A stretch of DNA of 64,000 nt from NCBI GenBank assembly GCA_039566865.1, contig CM076958.1, positions 9,090,501-9,154,500 of the forward strand, written 5' to 3'. Each line of letters starts with the position of its first letter. Positions within the stretch are counted from its first letter, which is position 1. This DNA is from Aurelia coerulea (Eukaryota; Cnidaria; Scyphozoa; Semaeostomeae; Ulmaridae). Below are positions 10,984 to 21,959 of this stretch, piece by piece. The notes below the pieces were generated by a model that made no database searches, was not told the DNA's origin, and was given only the letters and a program-made list of their open reading frames with translations. The position numbers and the translations under genes are program-made.

Positions 10984-11539
10984 CTGATATGGATCTGCTT
11001 CTTCTCCTTCGCAGCCTCCTTTGCGTGTTTTGCGCACACCAATCTAGTTCATCTGCTGATGACGTACTCATTGAGGTAGCCTCGCCTTCAAGAGCATTCA
11101 ACTTATCGCTGATGTCATCATTAATCAGTCCAATCGAATTGGCATTCTTGAACAACAAGTCCACAATTTCTGTTTGCGCTTTATGATATTTATCAGTATC
11201 TTTTTCCTTGCTTGTAAACATTAAGTTTGGCGATAAGACAATGGCTAGGTTGCTTAGGGTCATCTTCGATTGCTGCGAGTGCGCTGCAACTTTTGACACA
11301 AACTGGCAGATGTATTGAAGGATACGTAGATTTGTGTCTGGTAGTAAAAGACAGACCAAGAGTATTGAGGTGATTTGCTCATTCGGAGTGTTTAGCTGAA
11401 GGCATTTAAGAAATGTGCCGTGCAATAATGTAGTGAGAATCGAGTCTGGTAACTCGCGTAAGAATTGTTTCAGGATGCTTGCCACGTCATGAGGTTGGGT
11501 GATTTCCGATTGGCATGAACCACCATTTTCAATTTGTTG
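10984..11539 (-). CDS. ARHGAP11A: ARHGAP11A-like RhoGAP gene, main GAP-domain exon
   Basis: A 556-bp exon on the minus strand bounded by ATTTCAG|CAACAA and ATATCAG|GTGAGA. It encodes most of a Rho GTPase-activating domain, including ASILKQFLRELPDSILT and KMTLSNLAIVLSPNLM, the helix with the conserved K, N and PNL residues that contact the GTPase. It joins in phase 0 to the upstream exon at 21511-21607. The combined sequence aligns without gaps of note to the ARHGAP11A GAP domain, and it ends in a basic RRLRRRRSRSIS stretch, again as in ARHGAP11A. The protein should stimulate GTP hydrolysis by a Rho-family GTPase; this is known for the family and not shown here. The open frame reads past the donor for a few codons, which should be ignored. 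Confidence 0.92.
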
Positions 11540-11559
11540 CTGAAATATTAAAGATTAAA

Positions 11560-14200
11560 ATACGGAATTAAAGAGTAACTTTTGAACATTGCGAGTTTTA
11601 ATCGATTGCTTGAACATCCATATTCTGAGCGATAGGTTTCATGAAAATTGCAATTTACCCAGGAGCCACAGTTCAACGATTATGAATTGACTGTCAACAG
11701 ACGATTACAGAAATGGCGGCGGATCGTATTCGAAGAGATAAATGCTGGGAAAATGCCTCCCCCCCCTATCAACTGCTTGATGGAAACCAAGGCCCTCACA
11801 ACACGTTCATCATTTTAAAGCCATAGCGAGGATTATCAATATCGTTAAAATTAACTTGAGCATGATTTGATGCCCCAGAAAGTAAAGTTTAACATTGGAA
11901 AAAATTTCAATTTCAGTGCTTTTACAAACGCCGAAATTAGTTTGACTAATCCAGTCAAGCAAGATATTTCACTTTGCAAAAAGTAACAAAATATAGACTA
12001 TAAAGATTAGTAGGACATAAGTCTCTCCCGTGTACCTGAAAACCCAGAAACCTAAAAAATTATTTACCTGCGAGGAAGGGTGGGAGAAAGGAAAGGGGGA
12101 GAAAGGAAAGGGGGAGAAAGGAAAGGGGGAGAAAGAAAAGCGGGAGAGGCATCTATTATTCCTTGCTTAATGAGAGGTAGTCTGAATTCTTGGACTCCTA
12201 TAATCTCCTTGTTTAAAGCAAGATGATTGACTGCTGTTGGTCAAAGTGGGTGCGCAGAATTCTGACCACCTCAGTCGTCTTTCATTTGCGACCTCGTTCC
12301 CAGCTGGCAAAAATTAACTCTCCACTGCCCTCTCTTTCCCGCTTTGCAGAGGTTATTATTCATTTAGGTATTTGGGTTTTGTAGTATTGGGGGGGGGGGG
12401 TTTAGTACGCGGGAGAGGCTTCCTAATAAAGTTTGTTATATGTACAGACTAACGATCAAATGTAAATAAAAAAAAGTCAATCATCCTTTTCCACGCTAGA
12501 AGTTATTGTAGACCGATAAGTACTCTGGTGTACAGACGGAACAGAAAAAATTAAAGAAAGATACTGTAACGCATTCAGTCATTAGAATATTTACAGACAG
12601 ACTTGCTGAACTGCCAATGGATTTGAAAATCAACGATATTTTATCAAGCTGCCGCTCTCATCATCGCAACGAAGTTGGGCCTAAATTTCATCTGCAGCAG
12701 TCATGCAGTTGGCAACCGCCATCGTCATCAGCGCTCCCGTGATCTTAATAAAGCCTGTTGCCCTCATCTAATATGCAGCAAGTCTTCATTTTATTTTCGA
12801 GAGTCTGGTACCCACATCGCACCCACACACGTTACATCGTTTCTTCTAGAATTGCTGTTGATCACATGACCAGTGAGATTCTGTCATGGTGCGGAGTCGC
12901 AGCCGGCAAAATAGATCAGCAATTGGCAACTGATCATATTCTTGGCATTCTTAGCTGGTCCTAAGAATGCGTTCTTGGTTCCTTACTTGCTGCGTTACAG
13001 CCCCTCACTCAAACATGTACTCGTTTTACTTCGTACATAATTAAAGGGGCCCATTAGCAATGAACGAGGAATGCTGGTACATGGTAAAGCTTACAACAGC
13101 TGAAGGAAGAACCTTCCAAATTGCCATGGCAAACAGAATGGTGGAATACAGCTCAGACTTCTCTGGCTGAGAGCAAGTAGGTTCTTCGAAGCTGCGGCAA
13201 TACCAATAGTTTTCGTTTAAATTGCTGGTCTTCAAGGTGCCTTTCATAAAATTCGTGAACAAGCTAAATTACCAATTTGGAAGCAATTTCTGACGATATA
13301 TTAGCAAAGGGTAAAATCCGTTTTTCTTTATTCTCCACCGTAATGACAACTTATCCCAATGGATAAACAATGGTACTTTGACACGGACCAGGATAGCATT
13401 TGCCCTACGGTCTCGTTGTCAGGGTTGTTGCGTTGGGCTTTAAGCATGAGTCCAGTGTTAGAAGTAAATAATGAAACTGAGAAAAGGTCTGTAATTTAAC
13501 ACACTGTGCCAACTAAAACATTTGTCCTGGGACAGAAAAGCTTAAAAGAAAATAAAAATAAGCAAAAGCCAGTCCTCAAGAAAAATAGTCGTTTTCTTAG
13601 TTAAACACGTATCTTTTTATGTTTATTCAAAAATGGTGTTCATTACCATTTCAATTTTCCAAGAATCAATAAAAGGGAAAGTGGAGGAATAAAAGTGGGG
13701 GGGATGGAGAATTTTCAAAATTAATAAGAGGGGGAACAAGTATTCGGTACTAGAGAGTAACTGGCCGTTTGTACATGAATTGTACACAAATCGAAAATAA
13801 TTAATGCAAATGGTTTGCTTGCGCATTCTTGGCTGGTTCCTGGAATGAGTTCTTGGTTCCTTACTTAATGCGTTGCAGCACCTTGCTCCTACATGCATTC
13901 GTTTTACTTCGTACATAAAAATATACTATATAAATGGGGACCAAGTGCCATGGTACCGAGGGCCGGGGGGGGGCGGGGCCGGTGATCTCTAATAGCGGTA
14001 ATGTAGTCCTAGCATGTAGGCTCTTATGTACGAAGTAAAACAAGATAAGGCTCAATCCTTACTGGTTGCCACTCCAATTTCATGCCAATCAGCCAATGAG
14101 ATCGCCGCCTTCTAACCTTGAGGGGGATTTTCCAGTACCCACACAAAAATTGAAATGGATACTAAAATCCTTCAGTTTTTTTGCAATCTTTTTATATATC
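11560..14200. other. Intron with short repeats only
   Basis: No genes. 12082-12150 is a purine-rich minisatellite of about four 16-bp units (GAGAAAGGAAAGGGGG). 12940-13045 and 13826-13930 are diverged direct copies of one repeat containing GTTCTTGGTTCCTTACTT and TTTTACTTCGTACATAA. Part of that repeat recurs inverted at 14020-14040. Several poly-G or poly-C runs occur (12390, 13965). Confidence 0.6.
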
Positions 14201-14239
14201 AGTTGTAGGGTATCAGTTATATATCAGTCAAATGTTTTA

Positions 14240-14826
14240 TATAAACATTTGAAGTACGACCTGCTGCTGCAAACAATACTGCGAACAATAATCGACGAAA
14301 TACTATTCCAGCGGAAGGCAAGAAGACGAGAAAAACGGTAGAAATTGTCGGAGACTCGTTGGTAAAGGATATCCAGTCATACAAGATGAACGAAGCTACT
14401 GGAAATACGGACGAGAAAATTTTTGTCAAGTCATATTCTGGTGCAACTGTCGACTGCATGAATAGCCACGTTTGTCCAACTATTAAACGGGACCCAGGAA
14501 GAATCATCCTTCATTGTGGAACCAATGATCTTCGCTCGAAGGCTACACCAAAAGATATCGCAGAAGAGATAGTTGATCTAGGAAATTCAATGAAAACAAA
14601 AGAAAACACTGTGCTCATATCGGGACTGGTACCAAGAGGAGATCAGTGGCAGAATAAAGCAATGGAGGTAAATCGATTTCTGAAGCAACTATGCGATTCT
14701 AAACATTTTTATTACATTGACAACACTAATATAACAGAGTTTCATTTAAATAGGAGTAGGCTTCATTTAAACAGAGAGGGCACACGTATCCTTGCAAATA
14801 ACTTTTTATATGCCCTCGGTTATTGA
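14240..14826 (+). pseudogene. LINE-A ORF1, SGNH-esterase type, 5'-truncated
   Basis: The frame is open from a TAA near 14238 to TGA at 14824. It encodes the SGNH-hydrolase blocks found in ORF1 of many CR1/L2-clade LINEs: EIVGDSLVKD (block I, nucleophile Ser), ILHCGTNDLRSK (block III, GTND) and LHLNREGTRIL (block V, catalytic His). The N-terminal region before the esterase (often coiled coil or zinc finger) is missing, so the copy is 5'-truncated. Within the surviving part I see no frameshift. ORF2 starts 120 bp downstream in another frame. Confidence 0.85.
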
Positions 14827-14945
14827 CTAGCTAGCATCGAAGTTCTCCTGATCAGCCTTCAGTACCTGTTCCATCTAACTCAGTTACTACTTCACAGCCA
14901 GGCGAGAGTGCCCATGACACAGAAAGGCCTCCCTTAAACCCAGAA

Positions 14946-17402
14946 ATGTCAGGTACTCCCTTAGACTCCTCCGCAGCTACCCCTCTTTCAGCTGACAATC
15001 ATGCTACTGATGCCAGATCTACATTAAAGTTGCTAAGAGTAAGAAACATTGGTAGGGTCATTATAGGATACCTAAATATCAATTCTGTTAGAAATAAATT
15101 TGATGCACTCAAAGAAATTGCTTCACAAAGTTTAGATGTATTGATGATTGCCGAAACAAAAATTGATGCTACTTTTCCAACGGGGCAATTTGCCATAGAT
15201 GGATTTGCAACTCCCTTTCGATTAGACAGAAATGCAAATGGTGGTGGCTTACTGGTCTATGTCCGAAGTGATATCCCTTCGCATCAATTAAAGTCTTTCA
15301 AATTTTCCGATGGTATCGAATGCATTAGTTTTGAAATAAATTTGAGGAAAAAGAAATGGGTACTTTTCAGTGTTTATCGACCACCAACCCAGTCTCAAGA
15401 TCATTTATTTGAAAACCTTGGTCGTGCGATCGACCACTACAGTGAAACTTATGAAAACTTTATGTTCATAGGAGATTTTAATATGACTGAAACTGAGGAA
15501 CAGCTCAAAAATTTCTTGGACCTTTATAGTCTTAAAAATCTTGTCAAGGAACCAACGTGCTATAAATCTCATACACCAAGATGTATAGATCTTGTACTGA
15601 CAAACCGAAACAGGAGCGTGCAACAAACTACCACAGTTGAAACTGATATATCAGATTTCCATAAAATGGTTGCTACTATCCTTAAAACTACTTTCCCCAA
15701 ACAAGGACCAACGGTAATCAACTATAGAAATTATAGAAAATATAATGAAATTGCTTTCAGGAATGATCTTCGAGAGGAATTAGGGAAAATAGAGCCATTG
15801 GACTTGAATTACAGTTCATTTGAAACTACTTTTGATAGAGTTTTAGATAAACATGCTCCTGTTAAGAAAAAATATGTCCGGGCAAATGATAAACCATTTA
15901 TGACTCGTGCTCTGCGTAAAGCGACCATGCTACGTTCTAGATTACGTAATAAATTCAACGAAGATCGAACTGCTGAAAATTGGAACAAATTTCGCAAGCA
16001 ACGAAACTCTTGTGTTAAGTTATTTCGGAAGGAAAAAAGAAATTATTACAATAACCTAGACATCTCACTTGTCACTGATAATAAGAAATTCTGGAAAACT
16101 GTGAAACCTTTTTTCTCGGACAAATCACAATCTAAGAATAAAATACTGTTGATTGAAGATGAAACCATTATTTCCAACGATGTTGAGGTAGCAGAAACTA
16201 TGAACGAATTTTTCGTCACTGTGACGGATTCCCTTGGCATAAATGAAAACTCTAATTACGAAAATGCAAGAGAAGGAATCACAGATCCTATTGATGAGGC
16301 CGTACATAAGTTTTCCAATCATCCTAGCATTCTGAAAATTAAAGGTCGCTTTCAAGATGCTGGTTCCTTTACTTTTCAGAAAGTTACCCCTGATACTGTT
16401 GACAAAGAGGTTAGGAATCTAAATCCTAAAAAAGCTACAACGCACAAAAATATTCCTCCTAAAATTCTTAAATCCAATTCTGATGTATGTGTAGAACCTC
16501 TGACGAAAATATTTAATGATTGCATAGAAAATTCGTCCTTTCCTGATGAACTAAAGTGTGCGGATGTCACATCTCTTCCCAAGAATGGACCAACCAACTC
16601 TAGGACCAACTTTAGGCCAATTAGCGTTCTACCTACGGTCTCAAAGATGTTTGAAAGAATAATGGATAAACAGATAGTTGCTTATATTACACCCTTTTTA
16701 TCATCACTTCTCTGTGGTTTTCGAAAAGGTTACAGTGCCCAGCATGCTCTCGTACGGCTCTTAGAAAAATTCAAAATTTGCCTTGATGAAGGTGGTAAAG
16801 CAGGGGCTGTATTGATGGATCTGTCCAAGGCATTTGATTGCATCAGACACGATCTTTTGATTGCAAAATTGCACGCCTGCGGTTTCTCTCGCAAAGCATT
16901 GGCACTAATTAATGATTACCTCACAAATAGACAACAAAGAGTCAAAGTAAATGGGTCATTTAGTTCTTGGAAAAGCGTCACGCGGTGTTCCTCAGGGGTC
17001 AGTCTTAGGGCCTCTGTTATTCAACATATACATTAATGATCTTCTACTCTTCATTCAAAACTCGGATATATGTAATTATGCAGATGATACTACAATCTAT
17101 GCCTGCGATAAGAACCTGGGCAATATAGCTCATAGGCTTGAAAATGGCTGTAGTGTAGCTTTAGAACGGTTTACCGACAACTTTATGAAATTAAATGCAG
17201 ATAAATGCCATCTTTTGGTTTTTGGGCAGAGGTGTGATGATCCTGTTACTGTTAGGATTGGAAATGCTGATGTTGTAAATAGCTCCGAAGAGAAGCTACT
17301 CGGAGTTCAAATTGATAGCAAACTTTCCTTCGGTAATCATGTTTCCAAATTGTGTCAAAAGGCTAGCAATAAACTTTATGCACTTGCTCGCATATCCCCT
17401 TT
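14946..17402 (+). pseudogene. LINE-A ORF2: endonuclease and reverse transcriptase, one frameshift
   Basis: The first 696 codons are open from ATG 14946. The order is AP-like endonuclease (GYLNINSVRNK near residue 41, AETK near 69, VYRPPTQS near 143, IGDFNMTE near 175, SDFHKMV near 236), a linker, then RT fingers and palm (FRPISVLPTVSKMFE, LMDLSKAFDCIRHD). A one-base deletion near 16980 shifts the frame. RT continues from there as GVPQGSVLGPLLFNIYINDL and YADDTTIYA until about 17402, where an opposite-strand LINE is inserted. The C-terminus resumes at 18625. Apart from the shift the catalytic residues are intact, so the copy is fairly young. Confidence 0.92.
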
Positions 17403-18622
17403 CATTTTATTTTTTTAATTTTCATTTTAAAATTGTTTACCCAGGGTACAAATTCAGTATAAATACTGTTTTACAATTGGCCCTGCAAAAAATTACTTAC
17501 AAAATTAAAGAATTATATACAACAAAATTTACAATAAAAAGAGCGGAATACGTCAAAATTAAAGATATATTAATTTACAGCGATACACCTCCATATATAA
17601 AAGGTTTATTTTTCATTGATTTTGGACTTGAAGGCATTGATTGAGGGAGCCATCTTTGTATCCAAATCAAGACTGTTCCAGAGACTGGCCCCACGATAAG
17701 CAAAGGATTTTTGGCCATTGCCAGTTCTCAACATGGGTATTGCAAGGTTTGTTTTAGAGTTTCTTAACTCTCTTGGATGTACCTCGGACGATCTCACGAA
17801 GAGATCGCTAAGATATTGAGGTGCAAGAGAGTTAAGAGATTTGTAAACCATAGAACCTGTTTCTTTATTTATCAGCTTTTGTACAGATGGCCAACCAAGT
17901 CTCTGGAGCAAAGGAGCTGCAGATGCATCGAAAGGGCTATTTGTTACTATTCTGGCTGCTTTATTCTGTAATTTTTGAAGCACGTCTAGCTTTGAAGCAC
18001 CACAAGAGCCCCAGACAGAACAACAGTAGCTGAAATGTGGCTCCGTGATGCTTCTATATAAATTTATCAAAGTGTCAGTTTGAACAAAATTTTTTGCATA
18101 CTTCAATAGGCCAATAGCTCTGGAGATCTTCTTTTGAACCGCGCTTATATGACTTTCCCAGGTAAGGCAATTATCAATCATGACCCCGAGGTATTTTGTT
18201 TCGTTTACCAGGTTGATTTCCTCGCCCCCTACTTTGAAAGAAGGAAGTGTGCTAAGATTGTTTTTTAGTTTTTTAATTTTTGGCTTTGAACCAATTATCA
18301 TAGCCTGGGTTTTAACAACATTAAGGGAAAGCTTATTGCCTTGTAGCCACCTTTCAATGTACGACAGCTCCTCGTTGATTACTAGGTCCAGTTCCTCGCT
18401 TTTATCAGAAGAATACGAAATTGCTGTGTCGTCGGCATACATGGTTGCCTTTGCTTTCTTTAGAGCAAATGGCAAGTCATTTATGTATAGTAGAAAAAGA
18501 AGAGGCCCTAGGCACGATCCCTGTGGCACTCCAATATCAATATTTTCAATGCTAGAAGTTGTGCCATTGACTCTGCAGTACTGCTTCCGATTATCAAGAT
18601 AAGAACTGAACCATTTGTGCGC
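17403..18622 (-). mobile_element. L2-like LINE-E fragment inserted into LINE-A
   Basis: The minus strand encodes RT and C-terminal region without a stop: CRVNGTTSSIENIDIGVPQG, LLFLLYINDLPF, YADDTAISY, LSLNVVKTQAMIIGS, then the C-terminal domain (EPHFSYCCSVWGS, KLQNKAARIVTNSPF, YRGASLWNSLDLDTK), ending near 17606. The 3' UTR runs to an A/T-rich tail at about 17403. The 5' end is truncated within the RT domain. It lies between LINE-A residues ARISPF and DQSKLRTLMR, so it inserted later. No clean TSD was found; a small target deletion is possible. Confidence 0.9.
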
Positions 18623-18624
18623 AA

Positions 18625-19373
18625 GTGGATCAGAGCAAACTAAGAACACTCATGAGGGCATTTATTACCAGTCAGTTTCAATACTGTCCTTTAATCTGGA
18701 TGTTTCACAGCAGGCAGCTCAGCCAAAAAATTAACAAAATACAGGAAAGGGCTCTGAGAATTACTTATAAGGATACTGAATCTACTTATAGTGAGCTATT
18801 AGAGAAGGACTGTGCCGTTACGATTCATGCAAAGAACTTGCAGTTACTTATGACTGAGATGTACAAAACAAAAAATAACCTGAGCCCTTCATTCATGCTC
18901 GAAATTTTCAGCGAAAATGAAAGTCATTACAATTTGCGTAACAATAACGAATTCTTCCAACCTAGGGTGAGATCTGTCAACAACGGAACAGAAAGCATCC
19001 GATTTAAAGGTCCACAGCTGTGGCAAACGTTACCACCAACTATACGAAATTCAGAATCTCTTTGTCAGTTTAAAACAAAAATAAAAAATTGGAACGGAGA
19101 AAATTGCCCATGTAAATTATGCCGCGTTTTTATTCCGAACTTGGGCTTTTTATGATGATAATATTTGAATATCTGCTTTTATACACTTTTATGCCTTTAT
19201 ACTGTATACTTTCGATGAATTGTAAATATTTTATCCCCTTTTTTCTGATGTAACATTTGTATTTTAAAATTTTAACTAACGTTGGAATTAATTAGCTGAC
19301 TACTTTTAGCTATATTTTTTATGTATCCAACGGTAAAGAAATTGATAATAATAATAATAATAATAATAATAAA
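18625..19373 (+). pseudogene. LINE-A C-terminus, 3' UTR and (AAT)n tail
   Basis: This continues LINE-A after the nested insertion. It encodes the post-RT region (LRTLMRAFITSQFQYCPLIW, KINKIQERALRITYKD, FKGPQLWQTLPPTIR) and the Cys-rich end CPCKLCRVFIPNLGFL, with stop at 19153. The 3' UTR contains AATTAGCTGACTACTTTTAGC and ends in an (ATA)n microsatellite at 19345-19372, the usual kind of 3' end for CR1/L2-type LINEs. The same C-terminal motif closes the copies at 43084 and 45066. Confidence 0.9.
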
Positions 19374-19798
19374 GGGATGTCCGTCCAGAGTTATTTACAT
19401 GCTTAGGCACATAGCTTGTTTGGGGCCCGAGATGCGTTCATTTTCCGGTCGAAGAATATTGACCTTCGTTGAATATCTACAGAAATCGCTAAAAAGGAGG
19501 TATACCGATAAGAATTTCAGCGATTATGCATACTGGCCTGAGCAATAACCCAAACTCCTTCACTGCTATAACATATCTCAAAATTGGAGGCAATTTCTAA
19601 CGATTTCTGGCAGATACATAACTTCATCCGAAGCATTTCCTCACTTAAAACTCATTCCATTACACTTACACTTAAAAAGTTATGGTAAAATTCTTGAGCT
19701 AAATAATTAACTTACCAATGACTCAGACATCAATTTGACTTCGTTTGCCTCAAAATTTTATAAGAAGCAACCATTTATTGATGAATTCTAAAAACTTT

Positions 19799-20443
19799 CC
19801 TAAATACACGATCCATTTAAACTGATCAGTTTAAACTGTCAGTCTTTTTCGTCAGTTTTAACTGATCAGTTTCACCCGACTACACGACCAGTTTAAACTG
19901 ATGAGCTGGGACAGTTTTTCCGCATTTTCGCGATGGACAGAGACTCAGAATCTGCTGCTGCAACTATAGTAGATAGTAGTTGCTGCACTTTTAAGATGAA
20001 GGAAGAAAATTTTAAAACGCAAAAAGAGATCTGCATGAGTTAAACCTTGGCTCCAAAAGTTCCAAAAGTTAAAAAGTTCCTTGTCAATGAATGAGCACAG
20101 AAACATTCGATGAATTATTGCAGTTGGTTTCGATTCGAATGATATGCGGAAACAAGAGACAGTGGCTCTGCTTCGAAAAACACTGATGAAATACTCTGTC
20201 TGCTCCATTCGTTTGCTTTAAAATCCGAGGACAATGCGTCTATTTGCAGAGCTTAGCGGCGCTATTGATTTTAATCATGACTGACATTCAGTTTAAACTG
20301 AAAAGTTGAACACGTCCAACTTTTAAAAAGACTGATCAGTCTGAACTGATGGTGTAAAAACGTCACTCTTTTGCCGACTACACGATCAGTTTTCTGATCT
20401 TCAGTTAAAACTGTCAGTTTAAATGGATCGTGTATTTCAGCCT
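19799..20443. mobile_element. Harbinger-like nonautonomous element, copy A
   Basis: Ends are inverted copies of GGCTGAAATACACGATC(C/A) (left end slightly eroded), with subterminal palindromes built from CAGTTTAAACTG and ACTGATCAGT. An ATG at 19933 opens a short frame, MDRDSESAAATIVDSS, that resembles the acidic/Ala start of HARBI1-type PIF/Harbinger nucleases. No nuclease domain follows, so this is a deletion derivative. The superfamily call is inference from that start and the TIR form; no clean 3-bp TSD was found. Confidence 0.6.
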
Positions 20444-20445
20444 TT

Positions 20446-21174
20446 TAAGGCTGAAATACACGATCAGTTTAAACTTATCAGTTTAAACTGTCAATTTTTT
20501 TCATCAGTTTTAACTGATCAGTCTCGCCCACGATCAGTTTAAACTGATGAACTGGGATGGACTTCCTGTATTTTCGCAATGGACAGTGACTTGGAATGTG
20601 CTGCTGCAGCTATAGTAGTCCCTGTACTTTTTAAGACGACGAAAGAAAATAATAAGACGCAAAAAGAGATCTGCATGAACCCAGTTAGGTATTTATGACA
20701 TGTTATTGCATTAACTTTTTCTTGAAGAAGAAGGAGACTGTAAAAAGTTCCTTGTGAATGAGCACAGGAACATTTGATGAATTATTGCAGTTGGTTTTGA
20801 ATGATATTCGGAAATAAAAGACAGTGGCTCTGCTTTGAAAAAGATTGATGAAATACTCCGTCTGCTCCACTCGTTTTGCTTCAGCAGCCATATTTCCTTT
20901 GGTGTTTCTTTTGGTGTTTCCTTGTGCAACTTCTATCACGCAATGGTTAATCCGAGGACAATGCGTCAGTTTGCAGAGCTTCGCGGCGCTATTGATTTTA
21001 ATCATGATTGACGTTCAGTTTAAACTGAAAAGTTGAACACGTCCAACTTTTAAAAAGACTGATCAGTCTAAACTGATGGTGATAAAAACGTCAGTTTTTT
21101 GCCGACTACACGATCAGTTCTCTGATCTTCAGTTAAAACTGTCAGTTTGAATGGATCGTGTATTTCAGCCTTTA
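20446..21174. mobile_element. Harbinger-like nonautonomous element, copy B (tandem to A)
   Basis: Same family and orientation as copy A, joined to it by CCTTTTAAGG, which places the two TIRs back to back. The internal blocks correspond, including ATGGACAGTGACTT at 20579 (MDSDLECAAAAIVV) and the stretch around GCGGCGCTATTGATTTTAATC. Copy B has an extra 90 bp near 20880-20960. Both lie just downstream (in gene sense) of a RhoGAP exon. Confidence 0.62.
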
Positions 21175-21510
21175 GTCCATATTTTTCTCTCAACAATCTC
21201 TCTGATTCAAACAACAAACAGTAAACTTTGACACTGTATCACAAAGGTTTTGCATCACAGAACATTCCTATAGAACGATTCCATGCGCTTTAGAGAGGCC
21301 CTTTTGGATTGTTTTCACGCATTTTGCTCTTTCGTTCTGATTTCAGTCAATGCAAAACATAAAAAGAACAAAACCTTACTTTGGGTTCGCTAAACAAGAT
21401 ACCCAATTTTGCTCTTTCGTTTGTTTGCATTGATTGAGTGAATCGAATGTGTGGAACACATTCAAAAGTGCCTCTCTCAAGCGCAAAACTTCAATTAAAT
21501 AATTACTCAC

Positions 21511-21607
21511 ACGAATCTTTTTCTGTCTTGCTAGGGAGCCAGATTTTCTGAAAAGACCCTCTGTTTTCAGGTGCGGTTCTAAATAGTCAACAGCATCGAC
21601 CAGAAAT
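21511..21607 (-). CDS. ARHGAP11A: ARHGAP11A-like RhoGAP gene, arginine-finger exon
   Basis: A 97-bp exon on the minus strand between GCTTTTTAG|ATTTCTGG and ATTCGT|GTGAGT. It encodes FLVDAVDYLEPHLKTEGLFR followed by KSGSLARQKKIR. EGLFRKSGS is the RhoGAP signature loop, and its Arg is the catalytic arginine finger. The exon joins in phase 0 to 10984-11539, giving the expected spacing to the next helix (LKQFLRELP). Its first base finishes a codon begun in an upstream exon that I could not locate. The intron to the next exon is about 10 kb and full of transposons. Confidence 0.9.
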
Positions 21608-21712
21608 CTAAAAAGCAACAAAATGTCTAAATATCGCTTCTGTGAGAAAACCCAAACGAACGTAAGAACACAAAGTCCGTTAAGATCGAAGCCCAAACTT
21701 CCGAAAACATCT

Positions 21713-21950
<238 letters not shown>

Positions 21951-21959
21951 TCTTTTACT

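Noticed and set aside
14359..14826. Host SGNH esterase gene
   Set aside because: The open frame is followed at LINE spacing by an endonuclease/RT ORF, so it is LINE-A ORF1.
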